In this document: positions 15,630 to 24,052 of the stretch, piece by piece
Numbering within the stretch: position 1 is the stretch's first letter
Layout: every line of letters begins with the position of its first letter
Made by a program: the position numbers and the translations under genes
The notes under the pieces: model-generated
Told to the model about the DNA's origin: nothing
Database searches by the model: none
The model's input: the letters and a program-made list of their open reading frames with translations, nothing else
NCBI GenBank assembly: GCA_964415525.1
Contig: CAYQAS010000033.1
Location: 1-39,658 of the forward strand
Direction: 5' to 3'
Length of the DNA: 39,658 nucleotides
DNA from: CAZPUI01 sp964415525
GTDB taxonomy: Bacteria; Acidobacteriota; Holophagae; Holophagales; Holophagaceae

Positions 15630-16874
15630 GTGCCTAGCAGCCAGGAAGAACGTCGGACCCTCCGAGGTTTCCTCGCCTCCATCACCCTGGCCATCACCGT
15701 CTGCTTGGCGGGGGCCTTCTTCGGCATGGCTTTGCGGGACCGTGGGCTCATCGAGGAGGAGATGGCGAACCGCGCCCGCACGGATTTCGGCAACATCGTT
15801 CGGTTCCGGCGCTGGAATGCCCGGTACGGCGGCGTCTATGTCGAGAAGACTGCCGGCGTGGAATCCAATCCCTACCTCGAGAATCCTGATTTCCACGGAA
15901 CGAACGGCCTGACCTACACCAAGAAGAATCCGGCCCTCATGACCCGGGAGGTCTCGGAGATGGTGCAACGGGACCAGGGCTACGCCTTCCACATCACGAG
16001 CCTGAACCCCTTGAACCCGCACAACGCGCCGGATGCCGAGGAACAGGCGGCCCTGAAGTCCTTTGAGCAGGGCGTAAGGGAACGGATCTGGCACGAACCC
16101 CTCGGGGGACGCCCCCAGCTGCGGTACATGGCCCCCCTGCTGGTGGAAGCGAGCTGTCTGGCCTGCCACGCCAAGCAGGGCTACACCGTGGGACAGGTGC
16201 GCGGAGGCATCAGCATCTCTTTTGACATCCGCGAGTTGCAGCAGCGGCTCCGGAACAGCCTGTTCCTGGTGCTGGGCCTCGCGACCCTCACCCTCGGCCT
16301 ACTGCTGGCCCTGATCTTTGTCTTCTTCCGACAACTGGTCCGCCGCCTGCGTTTGGCCCGGGAGGAGCTCCAGTTCCTGGCAACCACCGATGCCCTTACG
16401 GGACTGACCAACCGCGGCACGATCCTCGCGCGTCTGGAAGAGGAGCATGCCCGGGCCCAACGCGAAGGCCGCCCGCTCACCGTCGTCATGGCCGACGTGG
16501 ACCACTTCAAGCAGCTGAATGACCATTTTGGACACCTCGGGGGCGATCAGGCGCTGCGCGATGTGGCGGCGGCCCTGCGCAGTGCCTTGCGGGGTTACGA
16601 CGTCCTCGGGCGCTTTGGCGGCGAGGAGTTCCTGGCGGTCTTCCCGGGTACGGTTCTCGAAGTTGGAATCGCCACGGCCGAGCGGATGCGCGCCTGCGTG
16701 GAGGCTCAAGTGACCTGCACGTTCCCGGATCGGAACCCCGCCCCGGTGACCCTGAGCCTGGGGGTGGCGGAGGTCGTCTCCGACGAGGCCATGGATGATC
16801 TGCTCGCCCGTGCGGATCAGGCCCTCTATCGCGCCAAAGCTGAGGGGCGCAACCGCGTCGTGGCCGCCAGCTGA
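15630..16874 (+). CDS. Diguanylate cyclase with haem-binding DUF3365 sensor
   Basis: Membrane protein of 414 residues that makes c-di-GMP. TM1 lies at about residues 12-34. The periplasmic DUF3365 (Tll0287-like) domain spans 40-205 and contains CLACH (Cys176, Cys179, His180), a c-type haem attachment site. TM2 follows at about 213-235. The GGDEF domain has the active site GGEEF (330-334), with an inhibitory RxxD site (RGYD) five residues before it. All catalytic features look intact. The haem suggests sensing of redox state, O2 or NO in the periplasm. It starts with GTG; AGGAG lies 8 bases upstream. It is 55 bases after the EamA gene and may have its own promoter. Confidence 0.92.
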   Translation: MPSSQEERRTLRGFLASITLAITVCLAGAFFGMALRDRGLIEEEMANRARTDFGNIVRFRRWNARYGGVYVEKTAGVESNPYLENPDFHGTNGLTYTKKNPALMTREVSEMVQRDQGYAFHITSLNPLNPHNAPDAEEQAALKSFEQGVRERIWHEPLGGRPQLRYMAPLLVEASCLACHAKQGYTVGQVRGGISISFDIRELQQRLRNSLFLVLGLATLTLGLLLALIFVFFRQLVRRLRLAREELQFLATTDALTGLTNRGTILARLEEEHARAQREGRPLTVVMADVDHFKQLNDHFGHLGGDQALRDVAAALRSALRGYDVLGRFGGEEFLAVFPGTVLEVGIATAERMRACVEAQVTCTFPDRNPAPVTLSLGVAEVVSDEAMDDLLARADQALYRAKAEGRNRVVAAS

Positions 16875-16875
16875 C

Positions 16876-17145
16876 TCAGAGCTGCATCACCACGCCCGGA
16901 AGCTTGTGGAGTTCGTCCCGCAGGGGCTTTTCCGCATGCTCATCCGGCAGGGTGACCCAGAACGTGTAGCTGGTATAGGTGCCCTTGCAGTTGGAGGTGT
17001 GCTTCTGGTCGCCCTCGGGCTGCGGCCCCAGGTGACGGAGGATGACCTCCGCGATCAGCTCCGGACGCAGCAGATTCCCGTGCCCGATGATCTTCAGGGG
17101 CACCCGGGTCGGATATTCGATGACGGGGCGGCGGCACTCGCTCAT
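16876..17145 (-). CDS. DUF493 (YbeD-like) protein
   Basis: Small cytoplasmic protein of 89 residues with the DUF493 pattern: YPTRVPLKIIGHGN, then VILRHLG, a basic/polar turn (QKHTSNCKGTYTSYTFWVTL), and a C-terminal helix ending in LHKLPGVVMQL. YbeD has an ACT-like ferredoxin fold and is thought to be regulatory. Length is normal (about 85-90). It is convergent with the diguanylate cyclase, with the stops almost touching. Confidence 0.85.
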   Translation of the reverse strand: MSECRRPVIEYPTRVPLKIIGHGNLLRPELIAEVILRHLGPQPEGDQKHTSNCKGTYTSYTFWVTLPDEHAEKPLRDELHKLPGVVMQL

Positions 17146-17189
17146 GGGAACCAGTCTACCGTTTCAGATCGGGTGAAGCGTCACGCGGG

Positions 17190-17906
17190 CTATGGCCAGA
17201 TCCTCGGCCCGAGTTCCACGAAGATCATGCGCTGCATCCCAGCAGGCACCTCCATCGCCCGGTCGCCGTTCATCCACGAGAACACCCACGACAGGCCTTG
17301 GTGGACATGCAGACCCCAGCCCTGGCTCCGCAGGAAACCGAGCACGGCGAGATGATCCACCATGGCGTCCAGCGTGAGTTGCCGCAGGAGCCCCTGGCTG
17401 AGCCCTCCCGCACCGGGTTGGACGTGTGAATCCACCCACGCCTCTGCAAGGCGGGCCATGCCCCCTCCTGGTTGGCCCTCCCCGTAGACTCGATGGAGGG
17501 CAGCTTCGCGGAAGGGGCCACATCCCGCCATCTCAAGCAGGTTCGAGGCGTGGGCGAACTGGAAACGGCACCCAGGCCCGCTGAAGCATGCCGCTTCCTC
17601 TTCCAGGAACCGACGGCCGGCCTCTTGCACGGCGACCTCTGCACGGGAGGCAGTCCAGCCATCCCGCACCTGCAGGAACGCCACCTCCAGACCATCCGAG
17701 AGCAGCACCACACCCTGCCGGAGCCGGGGCGCCATCCACAACCGCACCCGCGCCAATTCAGCGCCCCAGCAGATGGGGTCGACCGGTGCCACGGAAAGGA
17801 TCCCGTGTTCGTACTCATCCAGGAATTGCTCAGCCCCAACGGGCCTCACGGAGGCGACTCGGGCCTCGGCCCCTTGCTGCACCTCCCAGGCATGTCGGAT
17901 GTTCAC
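17190..17906 (-). CDS. Uncharacterised protein
   Basis: Protein of 238 residues that I do not recognise. The frame is open to 18221, but I choose the GTG at 17906 because GGGAGG lies 7 bases upstream and a start further out would run into speB. Visible features: high third-position G/C in this frame (supporting coding), scattered cysteines (CWGAEL, ACFSGPGC, AGCGPF), several Trp in the C-terminal part (GWGLHVHQGLSWVFSWMNGD), and no signal peptide or TM segment. It is divergent from speB, with about 210 bases between the starts. The true start could be upstream, since the frame stays open with a Cys-rich stretch (CLGCDEGRC). Confidence 0.6.
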   Translation of the reverse strand: MNIRHAWEVQQGAEARVASVRPVGAEQFLDEYEHGILSVAPVDPICWGAELARVRLWMAPRLRQGVVLLSDGLEVAFLQVRDGWTASRAEVAVQEAGRRFLEEEAACFSGPGCRFQFAHASNLLEMAGCGPFREAALHRVYGEGQPGGGMARLAEAWVDSHVQPGAGGLSQGLLRQLTLDAMVDHLAVLGFLRSQGWGLHVHQGLSWVFSWMNGDRAMEVPAGMQRMIFVELGPRIWP

Positions 17907-18117
17907 TGCCTGCCTCCCGGGCCCGCAATATGGAGTCTTTGCCTTGGAAACGGCATCGGCAAAATTGGCAGATTCGATCCCGCAGCGGCCCTCGTCGCAC
18001 CCCAAGCACCGCGAGCCCCTCTCATCTTGCCATCCGCGCTGGACGCCTCGCGATGCATCGACCGGCAGGATGATCCTCCCGGGCCTTTGGTACACTGCCC
18101 GGTTCCAGAGGTGCTGC

Positions 18118-18978
18118 ATGACCCACGAATTCCAGCTTCCGACCTTCATGGGTTCCGGGGATCCCGAGACCGCCGACATCGCGCTGTTCGGCGTGTGCTG
18201 GGACGGCACCAGCTCCTTCAAGGCGGGCAGTCGCTTTGCGGGCTTCGCGGTGCGGGAGTGCAGTTACGGCATGGAGGAGTTCAGCTTCTACCAACAGCAC
18301 AGCCTCCTGGATGTCGCCTTCGCGGACTACGGCGACCTCTTCCTCCCCCCCGGCCAGAAGGACCGCGTGCTGGCGGACATCTCCAGCGCCGTGACCGAGA
18401 TCCGCGGCAAGGGACAATTCCCGATCGCCTTTGGAGGCGAACACCTTCTGGCGTACCCGCTCATCAAGGCGGCCTATGCCGAACACCCTGACCTCGCCAT
18501 CGTCCACATGGACGCCCACGCCGACATCCGCCCCGACCTGTGGGACGACCCCTGGACCCACGCCACCTTCCTGGGGCGCCTGGGAGACGAACTGGGCTTC
18601 GAGCGCATCAAGCAGTTCGGCATCCGCTCCGGCAGCCGCGAGGAGTGGGAGCTCGGCCAGAAGCACGACACGTTCCGCCCTTTCACGGTGGATGCCATCC
18701 GCGAGCACCTCGCGAGCCTCGGCGACCGGCCCATCTACCTGACACTCGACATGGATGTGCTGGATCCGAGCCTCTACCCCGGCACCGGCACCCCCGAGCC
18801 CGGCGGCATCACCTGGGACCTGCTCATCGCCGGCCTCAAGCAGTTCAACGGTCGGCGCCTCGTGGGGATGGACTGCCTGGAGCTGGCACCGCACTACGAC
18901 GCCACCGGGGTGAGCGCCCAGGCCATGGCCAAGACCCTGCGGGAACTGATCCTGCTGGCGGACCGTCGGAAGCGCTGA
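18118..18978 (+). CDS. speB: Agmatinase/arginase-family ureohydrolase
   Basis: Cytoplasmic binuclear manganese hydrolase of 286 residues. The metal ligands are all present: GGEH (His109), DAHAD (Asp132, His134, Asp136) and DMDVLD (Asp211, Asp213). The PGTGTPEPGG loop and the C-terminal MDCLELAPHYD strand are typical of the family. SpeB cleaves agmatine to putrescine and urea. Arginase, guanidinobutyrase and formiminoglutamase share the fold, so the substrate is inferred. The frame opens further upstream, but the ATG at 18118 has AGAGG 7 bases before it and begins where family members begin. Confidence 0.88.
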   Translation: MTHEFQLPTFMGSGDPETADIALFGVCWDGTSSFKAGSRFAGFAVRECSYGMEEFSFYQQHSLLDVAFADYGDLFLPPGQKDRVLADISSAVTEIRGKGQFPIAFGGEHLLAYPLIKAAYAEHPDLAIVHMDAHADIRPDLWDDPWTHATFLGRLGDELGFERIKQFGIRSGSREEWELGQKHDTFRPFTVDAIREHLASLGDRPIYLTLDMDVLDPSLYPGTGTPEPGGITWDLLIAGLKQFNGRRLVGMDCLELAPHYDATGVSAQAMAKTLRELILLADRRKR

Positions 18979-19106
18979 GGTACGAGATGGCGGCTCCGAG
19001 GGGCCATGGGTGCCTGACAAACACACCAACCAAACGACTTGTTTGACACTTAAGCGACAGCACAAAGGCTCCGATGAAACCCCTCGCGTTTCAGCACGGA
19101 GGTCCA

Positions 19107-19646
19107 ATGAAACCCTTTCAAGCATCCAGTCCCAGCGTCGAAGTGAACGGGGAGACAGTCCTATCGGTCGTGGCCGGCATGGGGCTCTTCGAGACGAAGG
19201 CCCGGGAGATCCTCGCCACCAACGGCATCCAGGATCCCCAGCCCGGACGCTGGTATCCCCAACAGGCGTGGCTCCACGCCTTCAAGGAGATCTCGGAGCG
19301 CCTCGGTCCCAGCACGCTCTATCAGATCGGTGCCAAGATCCCCGAAAGCGCCAAATTCCCACCCGAAATCAATTCTGTGGAGTCAGCCCTGAAGAGCATC
19401 GACATGGCGTACCGCATGAACCACCGCGGCGGGGACATTGGCCGCTATGCCATGGAGCTTGTCGAGCCTGGCAAAGCCCGCGTGGTCTGCGACAACCCCT
19501 ACCCGTCTGATTTCGACCGGGGCCTCATCGAAGCCGTCGCCAAGCGATTCAAGCCCAGCGGAAGTTTCGTGGTGGTGGAAGCCGAACCGGACCGACCCAG
19601 TCGCAAACAGGGCGGCGAGACCTGCACCTTCAGGGTGTCCTGGTAA
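19107..19646 (+). CDS. Uncharacterised protein with strong coding signature
   Basis: Protein of 179 residues, not assigned. The ATG at 19107 has GGAGG 5 bases upstream; an in-frame ATG at 19074 lacks one. The N-terminal helix-rich part carries WYPQQAWLHAFKEISERLGPSTLYQIGAKIPE. Residues 80-175 read as an alpha/beta domain (SIDMAYRMNHRGGDIGRYAMEL, ARVVCDNPYPSDFDRGLIEAVAKRF, GSFVVVEAEPDR). The layout recalls the small-molecule-binding V4R/haem-NO-binding-like fold, but I cannot support that by motif. No signal peptide. A strong terminator follows. Confidence 0.7.
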   Translation: MKPFQASSPSVEVNGETVLSVVAGMGLFETKAREILATNGIQDPQPGRWYPQQAWLHAFKEISERLGPSTLYQIGAKIPESAKFPPEINSVESALKSIDMAYRMNHRGGDIGRYAMELVEPGKARVVCDNPYPSDFDRGLIEAVAKRFKPSGSFVVVEAEPDRPSRKQGGETCTFRVSW

Positions 19647-19659
19647 TTTGTCCATGACA

Positions 19660-19693
19660 GGAAAAGGGCCGCGATGCTTCGCGGCCCTTTTCC
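19660..19693. terminator. Bidirectional terminator
   Basis: Perfect 14-bp stem (GGAAAAGGGCCGCG / CGCGGCCCTTTTCC) with loop ATGCTT between two convergent genes. T-rich arms on both strands allow it to stop transcription from either side. Confidence 0.9.
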
Positions 19694-19708
19694 TTCAATC
19701 AGAAGACT

Positions 19709-19984
19709 TCACCCGACCTCGATCTCGCGCAGTTCCTTGCCGGGCTTGAAGCGGATGCTGCGGCCCTTCGGAATCTCGACGGCATCGCCTGTCTTGATGT
19801 TGCGGCCCATGCCGCGCTTGCGGGGACGGGGCTCGAAGACGCCGAAGCCGCGGATCTCGATGCGGTGGCCGTCCAACAGGGCATTCTTCATGCGTTCCGT
19901 GAGCAGATCCACCACCTGCAGGGCCGTGGCCTTGGAGACGGGCAGCGCCTTCATCAGGGTGTTGGCAATATCGATCTTGATCAT
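19709..19984 (-). CDS. HU/IHF-family DNA-binding protein
   Basis: Nucleoid protein of 91 residues. It has the HU/IHF fold: an N-terminal helical pair (MIKIDIANTLMKALPVSKATALQVVDLL), the strand GHRIEIRGFGVFEPRPRKRGMGRN, and the DNA-binding arm with IKTGDAVEIPKGRSIRFKPGKELRE. The GFGVFE and GRNIKTG stretches resemble IHF more than HU. It bends DNA and supports promoters, replication and recombination. I choose the ATG at 19984 (GAGG 5 bases upstream) rather than the longer frame to 20059. Confidence 0.93.
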   Translation of the reverse strand: MIKIDIANTLMKALPVSKATALQVVDLLTERMKNALLDGHRIEIRGFGVFEPRPRKRGMGRNIKTGDAVEIPKGRSIRFKPGKELREIEVG

Positions 19985-20064
19985 GGCGACCTCGGGGAGC
20001 GAGTGGCGGGATGGGTGGATCCGTTCTATCAGGCCGGGCCCCTCCGTGGAAGGGCTCAATACAT

Positions 20065-22083
20065 TTACCAGACAGGGTTTTTCTGAAGGAGGGCTTCCGC
20101 CTCCGGCACAGGGACGGGGCGGCTGAAGAAATAGCCCTGCCCCTGATCACAGCCCATCGCCCGCAGCATGGCTAGCTGCTCTGCCGTCTCGATGCCCTCC
20201 GCGACGACCCGCATGCCCAGGGATTTGGCCAGCGAGATCACCGCCTGCACGATCACCGTGTCCTCGGGATCCTTGCCAAGCCCGTCCACGAACGACTTGT
20301 CCACCTTCAGCGTGTCCACGGGGAAACGCTTGAGATAGGCCAGGGAGCTATATCCCGTCCCGAAGTCATCGATCACCAGGTGGATATTGAGGGTCTTGAA
20401 GGTCTTCATCACCTGCAGGCTCGCCTTGGGGTCCTGCATCATCACGCTCTCGGTGATCTCCAGCTTGAGCAGCCGGGGCGGAAGTCCGTGGGTATCCAGG
20501 GCGCCCATCACCGTATCGATCAGGTCGCGGGCCTGGAACTGTCGGCCCGAGATGTTCACATTCATGAGGCGCGGCGGATCCGTGACGTAGGTCTCGTGCC
20601 AGCGCGCCGCATGCATGCAGGCCTCCTCCACCACCCACTTGCCGATGGGCACGATGAGGCCGTTCTCCTCCGCCAGGGAGATGAAGTCCAGGGGCGAGAC
20701 CATGCCGCGCTCAGGGTGTTTCCACCGCACCAGGGCCTCCCAGCCCTCGATGCGCCCCGAGAGGAGGCCTACCACCGGCTGGAAATGCAGCAGGAACTCC
20801 TGCCGCTCCAGGGCCCGACGCATCTCGCCTTCCATCTGGAGGCGCTGCAGGGCCTGTCGATTCATGCTCGGATCGAAGAGTTCGATGGCGCCCTCGCCCT
20901 TGGCCCGGGCCTTGGCGCGGTACATGGCGACTTCCGCATCCCGCAGCAGGTCCGCGGGCGGCAGGGTCGGATCCGAGCTGAGCACGAGGCCCATGCTGCA
21001 CGTCATGAAAATCTCTTGGTCACCGATCAAGAAGGGCTCCTGGAAGCCCACCTGGATGCGTTCCGCCACCCGGAAGGCGTCCGCCGCCGTCACCACTTCC
21101 TCGAACAGCGTCGCGAACTCATCGCCTCCCAACCGCGCCACCGTGTCCTCGGGACGCAGGGCGATGCGGAGGCGCCGGGCCACCTGGATCAGCAGCTGGT
21201 CGCCCTGTTCGTGGCTCAGGCTGTCGTTCACCACCTTGAAGCGGTCGAGGTCGAGGAAGAGCACCGCGCAGGAGACCTTCCGCCGCCCGGTGCGCATGAT
21301 GGCCTGGGCCAAACGCTCCATGAAGAGGGCGCGGTTCGGCAGTCCCGTCAGGCGATCCCGAAAGGTCTGGACCAGCAGTTCCGCCTCCATGGTCCGGAAG
21401 CGGGTGACGTCCTCGAGCATGAGGATGATGTCCAGAATCCGGCCCGACCGGTCCCGGCGGGGCTCAGCGGTCACACCCACCCAGACCCACTCCCCGTCGA
21501 CGCGTTCCAGACCGATGACCACGCTCTCCACCCGCTGCCCAGTCGTCAGCACCCGGGTCACCGGCTGCTCTTCGATGGGCAGGGGATTGCCATCCGCCCC
21601 GAGCACGACGAAGCCGGGCGCACGCCAATCCGTGGCGCGAATGACGTCCTCGGCGAGCCCCAGCATGCCCACCGCCCGGTGGTTGCAGTGCTGAACATGC
21701 CCCTTGGCGTCCACGATAAGGGCCCCCAGCGGGAGCTGCTCGAAGAAACCCATCAGGTAATCCCGGGTCTCCTGGTGGGACGTATGGGCACTGTGCGATG
21801 ACTCCACCCGTCCCCACCGGCCCAAAACCAAGACGGTCATGGCCAGCAGCACGGGGCCCAGCAGCACGAACCCGCCCTTCATCCAGGGGTTCATCCCAGG
21901 CAAGCCCCAGATGGAAGCCAGCACCCAGAGGATTCCGAAAGCGAGGATGGCCAGCACCTGCATCCGCCCCAGACTCCGCCCGGGCGGAGTGGACTCAGCC
22001 TGCGGCAACGGGAGGGGCGGTGGCGGATTCAGAGGATCTCCGGGCGAAAGGGCGACTCCCTTTTCCTTTCGGCCTGACTCCAC
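20065..22083 (-). CDS. PAS-GGDEF-EAL c-di-GMP signalling protein
   Basis: Membrane protein of 672 residues. Two TM segments (about 41-60 and 68-88) follow a Pro-rich N-terminus, then a PAS domain (about 110-230), a GGDEF domain and an EAL domain. The cyclase motif GGDEF (319-323) is intact and has an RxxD inhibitory site (RPED) five residues upstream. The phosphodiesterase residues are also present: EALVRW (Glu449), NISGRQF, LEITES, IDDFGTGYSSL, KVDKSF and AEGIET. Both activities are therefore possible, with the PAS domain likely choosing between them. The gene stands alone, between the HU-like gene and a divergent unknown gene. Confidence 0.94.
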   Translation of the reverse strand: MESGRKEKGVALSPGDPLNPPPPLPLPQAESTPPGRSLGRMQVLAILAFGILWVLASIWGLPGMNPWMKGGFVLLGPVLLAMTVLVLGRWGRVESSHSAHTSHQETRDYLMGFFEQLPLGALIVDAKGHVQHCNHRAVGMLGLAEDVIRATDWRAPGFVVLGADGNPLPIEEQPVTRVLTTGQRVESVVIGLERVDGEWVWVGVTAEPRRDRSGRILDIILMLEDVTRFRTMEAELLVQTFRDRLTGLPNRALFMERLAQAIMRTGRRKVSCAVLFLDLDRFKVVNDSLSHEQGDQLLIQVARRLRIALRPEDTVARLGGDEFATLFEEVVTAADAFRVAERIQVGFQEPFLIGDQEIFMTCSMGLVLSSDPTLPPADLLRDAEVAMYRAKARAKGEGAIELFDPSMNRQALQRLQMEGEMRRALERQEFLLHFQPVVGLLSGRIEGWEALVRWKHPERGMVSPLDFISLAEENGLIVPIGKWVVEEACMHAARWHETYVTDPPRLMNVNISGRQFQARDLIDTVMGALDTHGLPPRLLKLEITESVMMQDPKASLQVMKTFKTLNIHLVIDDFGTGYSSLAYLKRFPVDTLKVDKSFVDGLGKDPEDTVIVQAVISLAKSLGMRVVAEGIETAEQLAMLRAMGCDQGQGYFFSRPVPVPEAEALLQKNPVW

Positions 22084-22114
22084 GGCAGGTTAATGTGAAC
22101 GCGAGGGGGCTCCC

Positions 22115-22579
22115 ATCGACCAGGAATCGCGCCAGGACGTTGTCGACACTTTCGTAGCCGCGGCTGTTCGCGGTGGAAGGCATGCCTCCGAGCGTGTCCG
22201 GGCTGAAGCCATCGTCCGCAAGTGGTGCGGCGCCTGGCAAGGCACGAAGCGGAATCTCACCCTCACCCGCTCCAACCACGGCTGGTATTTGCACTTCAAT
22301 CAGCTGATCGGCAGCACCTGGGTGCAGGCCTTCGGATTCCACGCGGATCCAAAGCACGGCCTCATCATGCGCGGGCCGGATACTGACCGGGAGCGCAAGT
22401 CCCATTACCTTCGGGGCAATCGCCTGGATAAGGCTGCCCTGGACGCCCTGTTCACCGCCTGGAGTGCCCATCCCGAGGGGCGACCGGCGGGTTTGGCCGT
22501 GGAATTCCTGCTCGACGAGACTGCCGACGACACCTGGGACGCCTGCCTCCAGGAAGTCATCCAGCACCTCGGCGCGTAA
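22115..22579 (+). CDS. Unknown protein without a standard start codon, coupled to pheA
   Basis: The frame is open from 22094 to the TAA at 22577 and reads as coding throughout (for example VDTFVAAAVRGGRHASERVR, then WCGAWQGTKRNLTLTRSNHGWYLHF). It contains no ATG or GTG that would give a full-length product. The only standard start is a TTG at 22289, with no ribosome binding site, giving 96 residues. AGGGGG lies 6 bases before an ATC at 22115, which would give 154 residues; I annotate that as a hypothesis. The product has no signal peptide, and its function is unknown. The stop overlaps the pheA start (TAATG), so the two are translationally coupled. Confidence 0.5.
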   Translation: MDQESRQDVVDTFVAAAVRGGRHASERVRAEAIVRKWCGAWQGTKRNLTLTRSNHGWYLHFNQLIGSTWVQAFGFHADPKHGLIMRGPDTDRERKSHYLRGNRLDKAALDALFTAWSAHPEGRPAGLAVEFLLDETADDTWDACLQEVIQHLGA

Positions 22580-23388
22580 TGCGGGTCGCCTTCCTCGGCC
22601 CGGAGGGCACCTACAGCCATCAGGCCACCCTGCGGCTCGCCCCTGATTCCGCGGAGCTGCTGCCCTGCCCCAGCATCCTGGATGTCTTCGAGGCCCTGGC
22701 GGAGGGCACCGCGGCCTTCGGCGTCGTCCCGGTGGAGAACCGGCTGGAAGGCAGCGTCGGGCCGACGCTGGAGGGCCTCAAGACCTGCCCTGCAGCGATC
22801 CTGGCGGAGCTCTTCCTGCCGGTGGCTCATGCCCTGATGGTGCCCCCGGGCCGCTCCCGCGCGGCCATCCAACGGGTCTATAGCCACCCCCAGGCCCTGG
22901 GGCAGTGCCGCCGCTGGCTGCGCGTGAACCTGCCGGAGGCCAGTCCCGTCGAGCGCCTCTCCACCGCCGAGGCCGCCGCCGCCTGCGTATCCGACGAGGC
23001 CGGTGCCGCCATCGCCAGCACCCTGGCGGCGAAACTCCAGGGACTCGAGATCCTCGCCGCAGACATCCAGGATGCCCCGGACAATGCCACCCGGTTCTTC
23101 CTGCTGGGTCTCGGTGAATCCGTTCCCACGGGGGCGGATCGCACTTCGCTGCTCCTGCACGCTCAGGATCGCCCCGGCGCGCTTCTGGCGCTGCTCACCC
23201 CCTTCGCCCGACGCGGCCTGAACCTCAGCCGCATCGAGAGCCGCCCCAACCGGGAGCGGGCCTGGGAATATGACTTTTTCGTGGACGTACTGGGCCATGC
23301 CAGTGAGCCGACCATGGTGGATGCGCTGAAGGAGATCGCTGACGCAGGCGTATCCTTCCAGCTGCTGGGGGCCTATCCCCGGGGGTGA
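22579..23388 (+). CDS. pheA: Prephenate dehydratase
   Basis: Monofunctional prephenate dehydratase of 269 residues, converting prephenate to phenylpyruvate for phenylalanine synthesis in the cytoplasm. The catalytic domain (1-180) begins VAFLGPEGTYSHQA and contains NATRF, with the catalytic Thr171 in the TRF motif. A C-terminal ACT domain (about 188-265) carries the ESRP motif (220-223) that binds phenylalanine for feedback inhibition. There is no chorismate mutase domain, unlike the E. coli enzyme. The start codon overlaps the stop of the preceding unknown gene, and a lipoprotein gene follows 2 bases later. Confidence 0.96.
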   Translation: MRVAFLGPEGTYSHQATLRLAPDSAELLPCPSILDVFEALAEGTAAFGVVPVENRLEGSVGPTLEGLKTCPAAILAELFLPVAHALMVPPGRSRAAIQRVYSHPQALGQCRRWLRVNLPEASPVERLSTAEAAAACVSDEAGAAIASTLAAKLQGLEILAADIQDAPDNATRFFLLGLGESVPTGADRTSLLLHAQDRPGALLALLTPFARRGLNLSRIESRPNRERAWEYDFFVDVLGHASEPTMVDALKEIADAGVSFQLLGAYPRG

Positions 23389-23390
23389 CC

Positions 23391-23804
23391 ATGACCCGAG
23401 CCCTGCCCGTTCTGATCCTCACCGCCGCACTCGCAGGCTGCCGGAGCGACACGCCGGAAGCCGCCATCAACAAGGCCTTCGACGCCAGCGTGAAGGCCGT
23501 GGAAGCGGGGAATGTGGACGGCATCCTGGAGCAGCTCCACCCGAAATTCGCCGGTCCGGACGGCATGGACCGACCCCAGGCACGGTTCTTCCTGATGGGC
23601 CTCTTCCGTCAGGGAAAGGTGGGCCTGACGGTGCTTTCCAGCCAGATCGAGGTCAAGGGACGCCAGGCGAACCAGTCTGTGGAACTGATCCTCACGAGCC
23701 GCAGCGGGGGCGTACTGCCGGATGAGACCTCCCGCAAGGCCTTCCTCCTGCGATGGGAGTTGCATGAGAAGGCCTGGCGCCTGAGGGAGATCAGGGAAGT
23801 CTGA
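23391..23804 (+). CDS. Small lipoprotein with NTF2-like domain
   Basis: Protein of 137 residues. The signal ends in the lipobox LAGC (Cys about residue 17), so it is lipid-anchored in the periplasm. The remainder, from AINKAFDASVKAVEAGNVDGILEQLHPKF to the last strand WRLREIREV, has the helix-then-curved-sheet pattern of SnoaL/NTF2-like proteins. No active-site residues can be assigned. The ATG at 23391 follows the pheA stop by 2 bases with GGGGG upstream; a GTG at 23385 is an alternative. It is in the pheA operon by position, without an evident biochemical link. Confidence 0.72.
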   Translation: MTRALPVLILTAALAGCRSDTPEAAINKAFDASVKAVEAGNVDGILEQLHPKFAGPDGMDRPQARFFLMGLFRQGKVGLTVLSSQIEVKGRQANQSVELILTSRSGGVLPDETSRKAFLLRWELHEKAWRLREIREV

Positions 23805-24052
23805 GCCGCAGGTGCGGTCCTCGGACGGGAGATGGCCTTCTCGTCGCCCAGTCTGTGGATCAGGTTGCTCCGACCGACGGCAACGACCACCGAAGCTCCC
23901 GATTCCACCCTGAAGGCCCAAAGGCGGTCGAGGTTGAATCCGATCGCATCACCCATGAATCATTTTGCAAATACTGCGATCGTGTCACTTTCGACGATTT
24001 TCCAGGCACCCAAAGACCTCCTGAGCGCACGTATCCTGGAGTCGGAGGACGC

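Noticed and set aside
17907..18221. Upstream extension of the unknown minus-strand gene at 17190-17906
   Set aside because: The frame stays open but would overlap the speB start and its leader. The GTG at 17906 has a much better ribosome binding site.
20380..21801. 473-residue plus-strand frame opposite the GGDEF-EAL gene
   Set aside because: It is an antisense shadow of a protein with all GGDEF and EAL motifs intact.
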